From assembly GCA_030068145.1 (NCBI GenBank), contig JAPJBO010000168.1, forward strand, positions 1-64,000: a stretch of DNA of 64,000 nucleotides, given 5' to 3'. How positions within the stretch are numbered: the stretch's first letter is position 1; each line of letters begins with the position of its first letter. Under the pieces are notes generated by a model. It was not told the origin of the DNA and searched no databases. It saw nothing but the letters and a program-made list of their open reading frames with translations. Made by a program: the position numbers and the translations under genes. Positions 39,649-52,114 of the stretch are shown one piece after another. The stretch comes from Diplonema papillatum. Taxonomy: Eukaryota; Euglenozoa; Diplonemea; Diplonemida; Diplonemidae.

Positions 39649-42063
39649 CACCTCAAAATGCGGTGGAAACACTTTACGCTTGATGGGGACACCTCAAAAT
39701 GCGGTGGAAACACCTTACCCTTGATGGGGACACCTCAAAATGCGGTGGAAACACTTTACCCTTGATGGGGACACCTCAAAATGCGGTGGAAACACCTTAC
39801 CATTGATGGGGACACCTCAAAATGCGGTGGAAACACCTTACCCTTGATGGGGACACCTCAAAATGCGGTGGAAACACCTTACCATTGATGGGGACACCTC
39901 AAAATGCGGTGGAAACACTTTACCCTTGATGGGGACACCTCAAAATGCGGTGGAAACACTTTACCCTTGATGGGGACACCTCAAAATGCGGTGGAAACAC
40001 CTTACCCTTGATGGGGACACCTCAAAATGCGGTGGAAACACTTTACCCTTGATGGGGACACCTCAAAATGCGGTGGAAACACCTTACCCTTGATGGGGAC
40101 ACCTCAAAATGCGGTGGAAACACCTTACCCTTGATGGGGACACCTCAAAATGCGGTGGAAACACCTTACCATTGATGGGGACACCTCAAAATGCGGTGGA
40201 AACACCTTACCCTTGATGGGGACACCTCAAAACGCGGTGGAAACACCTTACCATTGATGGGGACACCTCAAAATGCGGTGGAAACACCTTACCCTTGATG
40301 GGGACACCTCAAAATGCGGTGGAAACACTTTACCCTTGATGGGGACACCTCAAAATGCGGTGGAAACACCTTACCCTTGATGGGGACACCTCAAAATGCG
40401 GTGGAAACACCTTACCCTTGATGGGGACACCTCAAAATGCGGTGGAAACACCTTACCATTGATGGGGACACCTCAAAATGCGGTGGAAACACCTTACCCT
40501 TGATGGGGACACCTCAAAATGCGGTGGAAACACCTTACCCTTGATGGGGACACCTCAAAATGCGGTGGAAACACCTTACCCTTGATGGGGACACCTCAAA
40601 ATGCGGTGGAAACACCTTACCCTTGATGGGGACACCTCAAAATGCGGTGGAAACACCTTACCCTTGATGGGGACACCTCAAAATGCGGTGGAAACACCTT
40701 ACCCTTGATGGGGACACCTCAAAATGCGGTGGAAACACCTTACCCTTGATGGGGACACCTCAAAACGCGGTGGAAACACCTTACCCTTGATGGGGACACC
40801 TCAAAATGCGGTGGAAACACTTTACCCTTGATGGGGACACCTCAAAACGCGGTGGAAACACCTTACCCTTGATGGGGACACCTCAAAATGCGGTGGAAAC
40901 ACCTTACCCTTGATGGGGACACCTCAAAATGCGGTGGAAACACCTTACCCTTGATGGGGACACCTCAAAATGCGGTGGAAACACCTTACCATTGATGGGG
41001 ACACCTCAAAATGCGGTGGAAACACCTTACCCTTGATGGGGACACCTCAAAATGCGGTGGAAACACCTTACCCTTGATGGGGACACCTCAAAATGCGGTG
41101 GAAACACCTTACCCTTGATGGGGACACCTCAAAATGCGGTGGAAACACCTTACCCTTGATGGGGACACCTCAAAACGCGGTGGAAACACCTTACCATTGA
41201 TGGGGACACCTCAAAATGCGGTGGAAACACCTTACCCTTGATGGGGACACCTCAAAATGCGGTGGAAACACCTTACCCTTGATGGGGACACCTCAAAATG
41301 CGGTGGAAACACCTTACCCTTGATGGGGACACCTCAAAATGCGGTGGAAACACTTTACCCTTGATGGGGACACCTCAAAATGCGGTGGAAACACCTTACC
41401 ATTGATGGGGACACCTCAAAATGCGGTGGAAACACCTTACCCTTGATGGGGACACCTCAAAATGCGGTGGAAACACCTTACCATTGATGGGGACACCTCA
41501 AAATGCGGTGGAAACACCTTACCCTTGATGGGGACACCTCAAAATGCGGTGGAAACACTTACCCTTGATGGGGACACCTCAAAACGTGGTGGAAACACCT
41601 TACCATTGATGGGGACACCTCAAAATGCGGTGGAAACACTTTACCCTTGATGGGGACACCTCAAAACGTGGTGGAAACACCTTACCATTGATGGGGACAC
41701 CTCAAAACGTGGTGGAAACACCTTACCATTGATGGGGACACCTCAAAATGCGGTGGAAACACCTTACCCTTGATGGGGACACCTCAAAACGTGGTGGAAA
41801 CACTTTACCATTGATGGGGACACCTCAAAATGCGGTGGAAACACCTTACCATTGATGGGGACACCTCAAAATGCGGTGGAAACACCTTACCATTGATGGG
41901 GACACCTCAAAATGCGGTGGAAACACTTTACCCTTGATGGGGACACCTCAAAATGCGGTGGAAACACTTTTCCCTTGATGGGGACACCTCAAAATGCGGT
42001 GGAAACACTTTACCATTGATGGGGACACCTCAAAATGCGGTGGAAACACCTTCTCATTGATGG
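39649..42063. repeat. 41-bp satellite, right block (~59 units)
   Basis: Continuation of the same 41-bp array. The first unit resumes exactly where the left block stopped (GGGGA then CACCTC). The block ends in a TTTCTCCGCCGGGTACTC stretch that resembles the end of the inserted retroelement. Confidence 0.95.
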
Positions 42064-43067
42064 GGGTTTCTCCGCCGGGTACTCTACAAGACGTATAAGC
42101 CCAGACAAGCCCTGTTAGGTTGTTAGTACCGTACCGTTTGGGCGGGGGGCTGCGTCCCCCGAACCCCCCCATCTTTTAAAGAAGATTTTTGAGGATTTTT
42201 GATCAAACTTTCGGAGAACGATGCTGTAGTTTTGCCTGCGGAAAAGAGCTTGGAAGGGAATCGAACCTGGGTGTACGTACAGGCTGGGGGGAAATAATTG
42301 CCCGCGCCTTCAAAATTATAAAAGGTGGTAGCGGTACCCCCCCCCCCCTGGTTCCAGTGGGAAATTTTCCCGGTAAGGTAAAAATGTGACCTCCCTTTGA
42401 TACATGTTGAATTCTTCTTCTTGGTTCTGGGTGCCAGCAGGATTCGGCTTGTGCCGAGAAGGCAAAAAACTAGTTCCTCGTGCTTCACTTTTTGGGTCTT
42501 ACTCGACGTCTTGGTCGTTTTACCTGCGATGCAAGTAGCAACCCAAGTTGCCGACACAGAGACCGGTCATGATTTACCTGTGATGCATGTAGGAACCCCG
42601 GTTGCCGACACAGACCAAGTCGACCAGTGCAGGCCTCCGAATGACCTGCTCGTTCTACACGGAAACACTTTGGACGGTGATCACCAGGTCGTGGAGCACT
42701 ATTCGAACCCGCCCCCAGGTCCACGTCGGGTCCTAGTAGTCAGAAGAGGGTCCCCCCCGGAATGTACGCGGGGGGACGAGATTCCGGACATGCTGATTTT
42801 TTTGGAGTTACAGTTCGCTTGAGAATCCGGAATTTTAGAGTTCTCCGGGTGACCTTCGTCGAATGGGTTCTTTTGAAGCCAAGACGTACTGGGTGGGTTT
42901 GGGGGAGGGGTGTGCGTGGCTTCTTTCGTGGGGATTGGGTTCTGTAAAGTGCCATGAAGGCAAGCGTGAACTTGAAATGCGGGTAGGGCAGGTGGAGCAG
43001 GAGTTGCCCTGTAATCCGTACCGGTCCTCGATCCCTTCGCAACAGATGCCAAGATGTGACGGTAGAA
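42064..43067. other. Repeat-rich spacer
   Basis: No gene supported. A copy of the dispersed 60-bp motif is at 42813-42875. A tRNA B-box-like GGTTCGATTCCC occurs on the minus strand near 42255. A GCAAGTAGCAACC.GGTTGCCGACACAGA direct repeat (42530 and 42585 areas) is also present. Confidence 0.45.
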
Positions 43068-43312
43068 AAATACTCGACGTTGCTGCTTCGACTCCGAATG
43101 GAAGGGAGGAAATATACCGTGTGTTGCTTTCTCACTCAGGACTTTGACCTGTTGTGTTTGTGATTTGTCGTGTCGGGGTAGACCCGCATGACCTCACGTC
43201 CGTTCAACACGTGGCTCGGTAGTTACAGCACTTGGGATTCCTTCTGTTCTTTGTCGGGCAGCATCGTCGATGCATTTCCTTCCAAGCTGGCGCTTATGTA
43301 AAAACAAGCTGG
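43068..43312 (+). mobile_element. MITE-like repeat, family K copy 1
   Basis: Starts AAAATACTCGACG and ends TCGATGCATTTCCTTCCAAG then a GGCGCTTAT tail. The two ends are related to the ends of family A. Other copies lie at about 55045-55330 and 55560-55835. No coding capacity. Confidence 0.65.
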
Positions 43313-43332
43313 GAACCACCGTCCCCACCCAT

Positions 43333-43573
43333 GTGATGCTCAAGCGATCGACCCATAGTTGGCCGCGTACTGGTATCACAAAGCCAGGCGTGCGTAGGAG
43401 TACGTGGTCCACGCCGCGAAGGCGGCATCCGACAATGAGTGTGTAACAACTCACCTGCCGAATGCACCGGTCCCGAAAATGGGTGATGCTCAAGCGATCC
43501 ACCCATAGTTGGCCGCGTACTGGTATCACAAAGCCAGGCGTGCGTAGGAGTGCGTGGTCCACGTCGCGAAGTC
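43333..43573. repeat. Direct repeat of ~88 bp, 153 bp apart
   Basis: The blocks 43333-43420 and 43486-43573 are near-identical (TGATGCTCAAGCGATC onward). Together with the spacer this is a 153-bp tandem duplication. No gene seen. Confidence 0.8.
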
Positions 43574-46041
43574 GTTGGCGTGAGCCTCGGTGGAGCGTGG
43601 ATGAGTGCAGATCTTGGTTGCAGTAGCGAATATTCAACGGAGAACATGGAAGGCCGAAGTGGAGAAGGTTTCCGTGTCGACAGCACTTGGACATGGGTCA
43701 GTCGGTGAGTCTCCATGTCACCCTCAAGCAAGCTTGCCTGCGGGAAGTCGATGTCCTATTTTTAGAGTGAAAGTTCGCTTGAAACTCCGGGGTTTTAAAG
43801 TCTCCGGGTGACCTTCATCGTTATGGGAAGATATCCTTTGTCCTCTGAGTGTCGTAAGAGTGGTGGTTACACGAGGTAAGAGGATCAGCGGGTACCTTTG
43901 TTGTTGGTCATTGGTGGTTTCGGCCATTGTCCACATACCTTACTTACGGTAGGCCCTCCTCAGTATGGTGCCGCAGTAGGTGACTGTCTGTCTTCTTGGT
44001 ACCGTCTGACCGTCTCTTTTCGTGAATTTGTGGTGCTGCTTATGGTTTGCGCAGGTTGAATATCCGTAACTATATCGTATTGCAATACGGGTGGGGTGCT
44101 ACACAATCAACGTAGCATTTTTAGTGAAAGTTCGCTGGAAGCACCACCCGTTTGTACCCAGCTTTTTTCAGTAGTACGGTTGTACTAGAAGGGGAAATTT
44201 GCCGGAACATCGGCCGCATGAAGATAAAGACAGAGTTCAAAAAGTGCCAATACAGGAACCCCCCCGTACAGATAGGTTTAGGCCTGTTCACGCGAAGAAC
44301 AGGATCATTTGCCTCATCAGTTTCACCATCATTGACCCGTTTCCTCGTTCACTGGTGCAGACCCAAACTCCGGAATGGTTTCTTGGTCGGATGTTCTTTG
44401 CTTTTTATTATTATTTTCCTGGTGTTCTTGCGTTGTGCCTCTTTGCCGGCAAACTGATACTGGAACGAAACGAATGGGGGGGGGATAGGAGGGGAATAAA
44501 ACTTCAGACCTCAAAAAAAAAAAGTGTAGAAGAAGTGGAAAAAAAAAAAGGATGACAAAAGAAAAACATGAGAAGCTGCTCTCTTATTTTTGGCTAATCT
44601 CCCTCAAATAATTCGTTTATTTCGGTAGGGGTACTAAAAAGAATAGGCATGCGTTTGCTTGTACGTGCCGGGGGAGGATTGGCCTGCTAGTGTATGATAG
44701 TGAGTGAATATGATCGTTAGGCCAATCTTCTCCCAAACACGCTACCAGCGTTCTCTTTCGTGTATACAAAGCATTGTGCACAACACTACAAAAAAAATGC
44801 CCTCAGCGGGTACTGAACCAAACAATCTTGTGTTTCGCCCTGAAAATGTACTTTGGGAGATTTTCATTCACGCACAGGTTCAAAATTTAGGTCTAAAACT
44901 TGGGTCCAAAAATTGTGGTAGTGTTTTTTGACAGCCAGACGCGTGCCCAATACCTGGTATCATTCGACCCCAGGGCTTACGCTCCGGTTTGGGTCTCAGC
45001 GAAAATACGTGTGGTCCACATGCGGACGCTTAAGGTCCGAGGGGGAAAAACCTTTCCCCCTATATATACGAGACAAAAGAATAGCGCCACAACTGGACTT
45101 GGAGACACTTGGCTGTGCGGCCTTGGCGACTTGTCAGTCCGACCGGGGTGGCCTAGACTCCCCTGCATGTGGACCTACCTGTGGGTGGAAGCACATCAGG
45201 GGATTAGTTTCCGTTGCAGATTTAGACCGACGGTCTAAATCTGCAAACCGGACTTGGCCGGGGAAAAAAAAAAAAAGCTCAAAAAACGGTGTTCAAAGTA
45301 AATAAAGGGGGGGGTGTGGTGTTTGTAGCAGTGTGCTGAAGGTGCTGGAAGGCTGCTGAGCCTCCGCTGCTGAGACCCAGCTGCTGCCGTTCAATTGTGT
45401 TCAGCTTCGGGTCGGCAGGTTGCAGCTGCCACTGTGCTTCATTACCCGGCCAAGGTCCTGTTTGACAGTTGAGTATCCCACACGAGCTAAGAGTTGCCCA
45501 CACATGATAAAGGGGGGCGGAGTTATTTTTGTCCAAATTTTCCGTCGCGCCTTCGGCGCGATGTTGCTAAAAATGTTGTTGTAAGCACGGCGGTGCACAC
45601 CAAAACCGTGGACCTATTATCATAGGAATCATAGGAAAATAGGTCCCCGGGTCCACCCCCCTTCAGCTGCCTGACGAGACTGTCTGTTTACGATTTTGAC
45701 TGTTTTTGGAGCGCGTCCCCATATGGCACCCAACCCCACAGGGAACCCAGAAGCATTCGGAAACCCCCGAAAAGACCGTACATCGGCGAAAACGGCACCG
45801 AAACACCGCCCAAAACCACCCCATAGTAACGGTCTAAATCTGCAAACCCCGGAAGCCTTCAAACTAATACCCTGAAGCACATGCGAAGGAAAAAAATAAA
45901 GCAAAATCCGTGTGGTACCTGTGGATCCACACGTGGTGGAAAAAAATCCCAACATAATTAACGTGTGGAAATCAACGTTCCACACGTGGAGCTTAAGCCC
46001 TGAGTCTCGACCCTCCCTTTACAAAAGCAAATGCTTGTTCA
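43574..46041. other. Gene-free repeat region
   Basis: The dispersed 60-bp motif occurs at 43773-43825. About 44150-44420 is a diverged copy of the sequence at 60080-60320 next to the hAT remnant (shared CACGCGAAGAACA and CAAACTCCGGAA.G blocks), so it is probably a transposon end. The palindrome GCAGATTTAGACC with its complement is at 45213-45245, with a half copy at 45830-45847. No coding region found. Confidence 0.45.
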
Positions 46042-46258
46042 AAAATACTCGAGGGACCTTGTGCTCATTCCGAAGGAGGCTAGAGGGGAGAAAACAATAC
46101 AACTGCGAAGTGGGTCTTTTTTGTTGAACGCTTACGCCCGTCACTAAACCCAGATTTACCTGTGTTTCGTGTGGGCTACAGCACATTTACCTCCTTTGGT
46201 CTATCGCAACTGGCAGTCTCCTCAAGCATTTCCTACAAAGCAGGTGCTTATACAAAAA
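46042..46258 (+). mobile_element. MITE-like palindromic repeat, family A copy 3
   Basis: Same ends and internal order as the copy at 12157-12377, with a short deletion near the left end. Followed directly by a single diverged unit of the 114-bp intronic repeat (46290-46380). Confidence 0.7.
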
Positions 46259-46383
46259 AAGAAGACCCCAGGAACGAGAACACGTACAACCAGTAGTAGA
46301 AGTAGTAGTATGAACTTGTTATGCAGGAACAATCTGTGTCGATAGACTGCACAGTTGTAGTATGTGTCATCCTAATCCGGGAA

Positions 46384-46640
46384 CTAGTCTGGGAGAAGGA
46401 CGGAGCAATCTTTACAAACAAACGAGTGACATAAGGTGGCCGCTTGAGCGGCGCCAATCCGAGCGCACACAGCAGCAGTGACGCGTCGGCAGTATTTGCA
46501 CTTCAGGATGGGGCTGCCGTCATGAGCATCGACGGCTAGCGAGTGTCGGCAGAGGGTGCAGTGGTCGGAGTAAGCTTGAACGTGGCAGGTCGGTGCCGCA
46601 CAAATGAGTTGGTCGCACGTCCAACCAGTAGTAGTATGTG
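46384..46640 (-). CDS. Cysteine-rich open segment, possible terminal exon
   Basis: The minus-strand reading ends in a TAG at 46386-46384 and carries a dense zinc-binding pattern: CDQLICAAPTCH, HCTLCRH, KCKYCRR, VCARIG, LCHSFVCKDC. That is about twelve Cys/His in 80 residues, resembling a double CxxC finger. An in-frame stop lies upstream, so a start would need splicing (a GGCAG|ACG acceptor is present near 46632). It could be the end of a transposase or of an unfound host gene. The family is not identified. Confidence 0.35.
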
Positions 46641-47202
46641 TCGTCTGCCGAACAGCCGGAGACAGCAGGCGCAGGGGGCAGGTCTTGCTTTACTTTTCTC
46701 TTCTTCATGGAGACCCGCCCCCGGCATCCCGACTGTCCAATCACTGTCGAGAAAGGTTGCGCCTATTGTGATGAGGTGGCTGACCAGGCCCCCACGAAGC
46801 CTTATACACAACACGGCTACAACACGAGGATGCAGCCCTGCTTAGGTGTGCACTCAGCCATCAGGCCATTGGCTGTTAAGCACCCCCCGACCGGTCGATT
46901 TGCCACTTTTGTGGCTCTCTATTCGCCGGGCGGTGCTATCAGCACTTGTTCCGCGTCGCATCAAGTACATGATGCTGGCGGTTGGGGGATCGGCGACCGC
47001 GACTCAATTAAGGTGCGGTCAACAGTGTCGCCACGAAAGGCCCCTCCATGACACGTCCAACCAAACAAACACAAAACGGGGCGGGGGGAAAGACAGACAA
47101 GGGTTAGTAGAGGGAATTCGAGATGGGGGGACGCGCGTGTGAAGCGCTGGAGGATACGAGTCGCGTGTGTGGCTTTTGACCCGTCCAAAAAATTGCTTTT
47201 TT

Positions 47203-47416
47203 TTTTGTATGAGCACCTGCTTTGTAGGAAATACTTGAGGAGGCTGCCAGCTGCAAAAGATCAAAGGAGGCAAATGTGCTGTAGCCCACACGAAACGCAG
47301 GTGAAACTGGGTTTAGTGGCGGGCGGAAGCGTTCAACAAAAAAGACCCATTTTGTATTGTTTCTCCCCCTCTAGCCTCCTTCGAAGTAAGCACAAGGCAG
47401 CCCCTCGAGTACTTAT
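47203..47416 (-). mobile_element. MITE-like palindromic repeat, family A copy 4 (inverted)
   Basis: Reverse orientation relative to the other copies and somewhat more diverged. It is flanked by T-rich runs on both sides. Confidence 0.7.
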
Positions 47417-47787
47417 TTTTTTTTTTTTTTTTTGCTCGGGAGAAATAGCTATTTATTCGCCGAGAGAAATAGCTATTTATTCGCCGAGAGAAATAGTCGC
47501 TTTCTCGCGCGAGAGGTTTTCCGGATTGCCACGAGATTCTTCGAGGCGTGCAAGAAAGCAAGGTTCTCGAGGGCAGCACACAGAAAATGGCTTTTCCACC
47601 TGCCAGACAACTGCGAGCGCCACTGCGAGAGGCTACTTCTACTAGGGACAGAAGCTGTCAAGATCCCTTGAGGCGCGACTTGCTTGCTTTGTAGGAAATT
47701 GAGGAGGCCGGCCGGTTGCGAAACGTTTTCCGGACCGATCCAGAGCGAGTTCTTCGGGACTTTCAGCAGGTTTTTTAGGGTACCTGT

Positions 47788-48083
47788 GCTAAAGGGGGGG
47801 AGTCGAATAATGACAGTTATTTGACTCACGTCTGGGTTGCCTAAAAACACTACCACGATTTGGTCCTGCTACTGTTCAGCTACCCGGAACTTTTTTTAGT
47901 ATTCGGCAAATCGAATAAAGGGGGGGTCGACTAATAACAGTTATTTGACACACGTCTGGTTGTCTAAAAACACTGCCACTATTTGATGCTGCTACTGTTC
48001 GGCTACCCGGAACTTTTTTAGCTTTCGGCAAATCGAATAATAACACAGGTGTTATTATTCGACCCCCCCTCCCCCCCTTTAAG
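47788..48083. mobile_element. Two G/C-run MITEs, family C copies 2 and 3
   Basis: Two tandem copies of the element at 19012-19198. The left one (47788-47923) lacks its right end, where the second (47924-48083) begins with its own G run. The second has both ends (AAAGGGGGGG and its complement). Confidence 0.75.
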
Positions 48084-48266
48084 ACTTAGCTGAATTGAAA
48101 GGGCGTGCGCTTGCACCACAGGAGGCGGGGGAAGGCGGTCGTGCCCTCCCGATTACTCACGAAGCCCAACAACAAGAACCCAAAAACACAAAGGAGAAAG
48201 TGAGCCATAACACACGCGAAACATGTAGACATCTGGGCGCGGTCCTGGTGGAAGCGATCAACAACA

Positions 48267-48485
48267 AAAAATACTCGAGGGACTGCCTTGTGCTCATTTC
48301 GAAGGAGGCTAGAGGGGGAGAAAACAATACAACTACGAAGTGGGTCTTTTTTGTTGAACGCTGACGCCCGCCACTAAACCCAGATTTACCTGTGTTTCGT
48401 GTGGGCTACAGCACATTTGCCTCCTTTGATCTATCGCAACTGGCAGTCTCCTCAAGCATTTCCTACAAAGCAGGTGCTTATACCA
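48267..48485 (+). mobile_element. MITE-like palindromic repeat, family A copy 5
   Basis: Near-identical to copies 1 and 2, bounded by A-rich runs. Confidence 0.7.
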
Positions 48486-50265
48486 AAAGAAAAAAAAGGA
48501 AGAGTCAATCCCAATGACACTGCGTGACAGGGATTGGCATGTTTTGTTGGCGTCTAGTCAACCTCTACGACCGCCTCGGAACCTTCTTCCAAAGAAGAAG
48601 TGTGAAAACGGGTTTTTGCCTGGAGGCTTTTCGTGTTATTTTGCAGATGCTTTGTGCTATCTTTTGTGTCTATGCTTTCAGTCGTCTTCTTAACCATGGT
48701 TAAGTGCGCAAATGGTGTCAGCCGAAGCTGGTAAGCGTACGCAAGTACAAAGGTTTGACCGAGTTACCCATCGCAGATGAGCGGTCCACGGTAGCTCATC
48801 CTTCCGTTCTAGAGAGTTGACCCCGATAACAAAAGAGACCTGTTTGTGGTTGCATTGTTTTCGAAATAAGCACCCCCCCCGGCTGCGCCTCGGGGAACTT
48901 TCTTTTCTTTTTTAAGCTTAGGTTGCAGTGGGTAACAGAATTGGGGTGGTTACTTCACTCTTTGCATGCACGGCTGCAAGGCAGGCGCGGGTTTCCTTAT
49001 CTTTTGTCAGCGTTGTTTTTTGTTTTTTTTTTTTCCTTTGGTGCACAGGGGTTATTCTAATCCCCGGAATTCGGGAAAATCATGGTTAAAAAGCCTGTAG
49101 CATGGCCGGAAAGTTTTTTTTTATTTTTCCACGTTGAGCGAGGTTTTCTTGATGACCTGTAAGCCTGGTATGCGACCTTCGTGGGGCGTGTTGCTGCTTC
49201 GCCACTTTGTTGTAGACCCCACTTGTGGGTCTTGCGGGTCCTCTAGCCTGGCCTTGCAAGCACAAAAAAGTTTTCACCAGAAGCTCCCGTGGTTAAAAAA
49301 CCTTTTTTAACCGGCCTGTTTTGAGAATATTTTTTTTTCGGTGAAGAAATACTTTTTTAACCATGCAGGATAATCCCTGTTGGTGCACTTTTCAGGGTAT
49401 TAGTTCAGAGGTTCCAGGGGTTTGCCGATACTGACCGTTTGTGGGGGGTGGTTCTGAGGCAGTTTGGTCAGCGCTTTCCTTTCGGTGGCTCGGAGCTGAC
49501 ACACCCCCGCAACGTTGTCCAAAAGTAACCGCGGCTTGTATCACATGGGTCTGCCCTCCAGCGACCCCCGGCGCCTTCGCGCGCACCGTGTAAATACCAC
49601 CCCCCACCTATCTTTCCAGGAAACGCTGTGTTTTGCGTTTTTCTTGTTTTTTTTCCCCGGTCAACCCCGGTTGTTTGCAGATTTAGACCGTTGGTCTAAA
49701 TCTGCAACGTAAACTAATACCCTGGCACTGTTGTACTGAAGCGAACATTTTCGGAGCCCGGACCCACGGCTGCCAAAACAAGAAACTCCTCCGAATTTCG
49801 TTTTGCGCCCGCGAGGCCGTAGCCCCGGAAGTTTCCCTCAGGATAGCTAGAACCAAAACAGGAGTTACGCCAGGTAAAGCGAATGATTGGATGCATTGGG
49901 GAAATCGCTTCCTCGACCTATTCTCAAACTTTAAATGGGCGTGAGCTCGGGGTTACTTCATTGAATCCTGACGTAGAATCCTAGTTCCAAGTGGGCCACT
50001 TCTAGTAAGCAGGACTGGCGACGCGGGATGAACCGAGAGCTGACTTACGGTGTCCGAGTGATCGTGTTCTCTTTTTTGGGGGACCCCAGTTTTTTTAGAG
50101 TGCATGTTCGCTTGGTGACTCCGAGACTTTAAAGTCTCCGGGTGGATCTTCGTCGAATTGAAGGGTCCCTTCCGGGGGCTTTTCTTTGTTGTCGACAACA
50201 GGGACGGACCTCTGTGAGTTACTTTTCGGGTATTATCGCCCCCCCCCATGCCCGTGCACGGATCG
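48486..50265. other. Gene-free stretch
   Basis: No coding region supported. It holds a palindrome (TGCAGATTTAGACC and complement, 49676-49708), inverted pieces around AAAAAGTTTT.AACC in 49080-49370, and a copy of the dispersed 60-bp motif at 50106-50160. Confidence 0.45.
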
Positions 50266-50269
50266 TTTT

Positions 50270-50940
50270 TAAAAAACCCTCATTCTCTTTGGTTCGCAGC
50301 CTAGTTTTTAGGCAGCCGATGGCTCCACAGCGGGCACATCGATTGCCGCGGTTAGGATCGTGTGTGCTGTCACACGAAGGGAAGAACACCTCGAATGTCC
50401 TGCCACCGGCCTGGCGTTAGGCGGGAACTCGACCGCCGGGATCGCATCCCAATCGACGTCGGTGAGGTCCATGTCCGCACGTGATGGTACAGCCGGCATG
50501 GTAATTTCCACAGACGCTGCTAACCATCACTTTTTTGATAATGACAACCGTGACGGCGGGCGATGAGTTGAAGCGACTCGAAATCATCTGCGCGCGCAAC
50601 TGCGGAACTGAGCCTGGCTCCGCAAAGGTGTGTGGCACCGTTGTAGTCCGTCCGATTTGTAGGGTGGGGTGGGGAGATTGCAGAGAACGTGCTTGGAATT
50701 AAAAAACCCCTCATTCTCTTTGGTTTGCAGCCTAGTTTTTAGGCAGTGGGCCAGGCCGATGGCTCCACAGCGGGCACATCGATTGCCGCGGTTAGGATCG
50801 TGTGTGCTGTCACACGAAGGGAAGAACACCTCGAATGTCCTGCCACCGGCCTGGCGTTAGGCGGGAACTCGACCGCCGGGATCGCATCCCAATCGACGTC
50901 GGTGAGGTCCATGTCCGCACGTGATGGTACAGCCGGCAAT
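50270..50940. repeat. ~440-bp tandem duplication with coding-like minus strand
   Basis: The blocks 50270-50500 and 50700-50940 are nearly identical (offset 440 bp, with one 12-bp indel). On the minus strand one frame reads DMDLTDVDWDAIPAVEFPP. Another in copy 2 reads RCARCGAIGLAHCLK, resembling the Cys motif in the first frame of the DIRS-like element at 55932-60061. It may be a broken piece of such an element. Confidence 0.6.
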
Positions 50941-51889
50941 TTTGTTTGTGCGTATGTGCTATCACCTGTATGGTAATTTCCACAGACGCCGTCAGCCGTC
51001 ACTTTTTGATAATGACAACCAGTGCTCCCGCTTACCTCCGAAATGCCGGAGGAAGCCTAAATCAGGAAAAGTTTTTTTTTTTTTTGGCGCTGTCGCAGTG
51101 TCGCGCTTTTTTTAGCAGTGTCTGTCAGTGCTCCCAGGGTGAGCTGGAGCTAGAGATGGGTTGCTCCACCACAACCAAAATGCGCGTGAATCCGCACCAC
51201 ACCCGCTTTTTTCACTGTAGCTTTGACTCCAGCTTCTGAGATTGGATCCCACCGCCAACCCCCCGACATGCCGGAGGAAGCAAACACCAGCAATTTCATG
51301 CTGTTCGTGCAGTGCACAAGCTGGGTAGTGACCCTGCATGGTAGGCTGGTAGGCCGAAGGTGCTGAGCATTGGAAATCCCCACAAGCGAGATCTCATGCC
51401 GGGATATCACTGCACTCCTACCAGTCATCAGCACCTTATAAATTTGATATGAATCCTTTGCCAGTGGACACTTGGACGAAACGAGACAAATGATGAGATA
51501 GTCCTACATAGTCAAGAATACCTGCGCCGCAGGCGCGGAAAAAAATTGGAGGCCTTGTCAGGGGCAGTACGAAGATCCCGAAAACTGGCATGGTGTCACA
51601 CACAGCGGTCTGCCCAAAGAGTATTTGAGAGCACAAAGACTCCTGATAAGCATGAGGATAGACACTGTCCTTCCCTCTTCACAGTTTTGTGGTGGACTCA
51701 GTCAGTTTTGACGCCAAATGTGACAACATGCTCGCACCATCAGCCACATCTTGTGCCCCAGGCGGGGTTTTTTGAAGCAGTCCGTGCCGCAGGTGCCAAA
51801 GTCGAGGTAGAAAGATTCTGCAAAGACTTCATGACCAGTACTATTCGCGAGCTACACCCACACGGGTTCACTCCTACGCCCCAGGTACC

Positions 51890-51990
51890 AGGCCGGAGGA
51901 ATTCCTCAGGTCCCCCGGAGGAATTCCTCCGGAGGAATTCCTCCGGGGCATTTTTCAGCACCTTTTTTTTTTGAGGAATTCCTCCGGTTT
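51890..51990. repeat. Nested GGAGGAATTCCTCC palindromes
   Basis: Five overlapping or adjacent copies of the self-complementary GGAGGAATTCCTCC core or part of it occur within 100 bp, around a T9 run. Strong local foldback potential. No gene. Confidence 0.75.
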
Positions 51991-52114
51991 TTTCCTTAGT
52001 GGGAGCACTGATGACAACTGTGACGGCGGGCGATGAGTTGAAGCGACTCGAAACCATCTGCGCGCGCAACTGCGGAACTGAGCCTGGCTCCGCAAAGGTG
52101 CGTGGGGTGGGGAG

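Noticed and set aside
36602-42063. Regular 41-bp repeats as a CRISPR-like array
   Set aside because: Units are directly adjacent with no unique spacers, no cas genes are present, and the genomic context is eukaryotic. It is a satellite.
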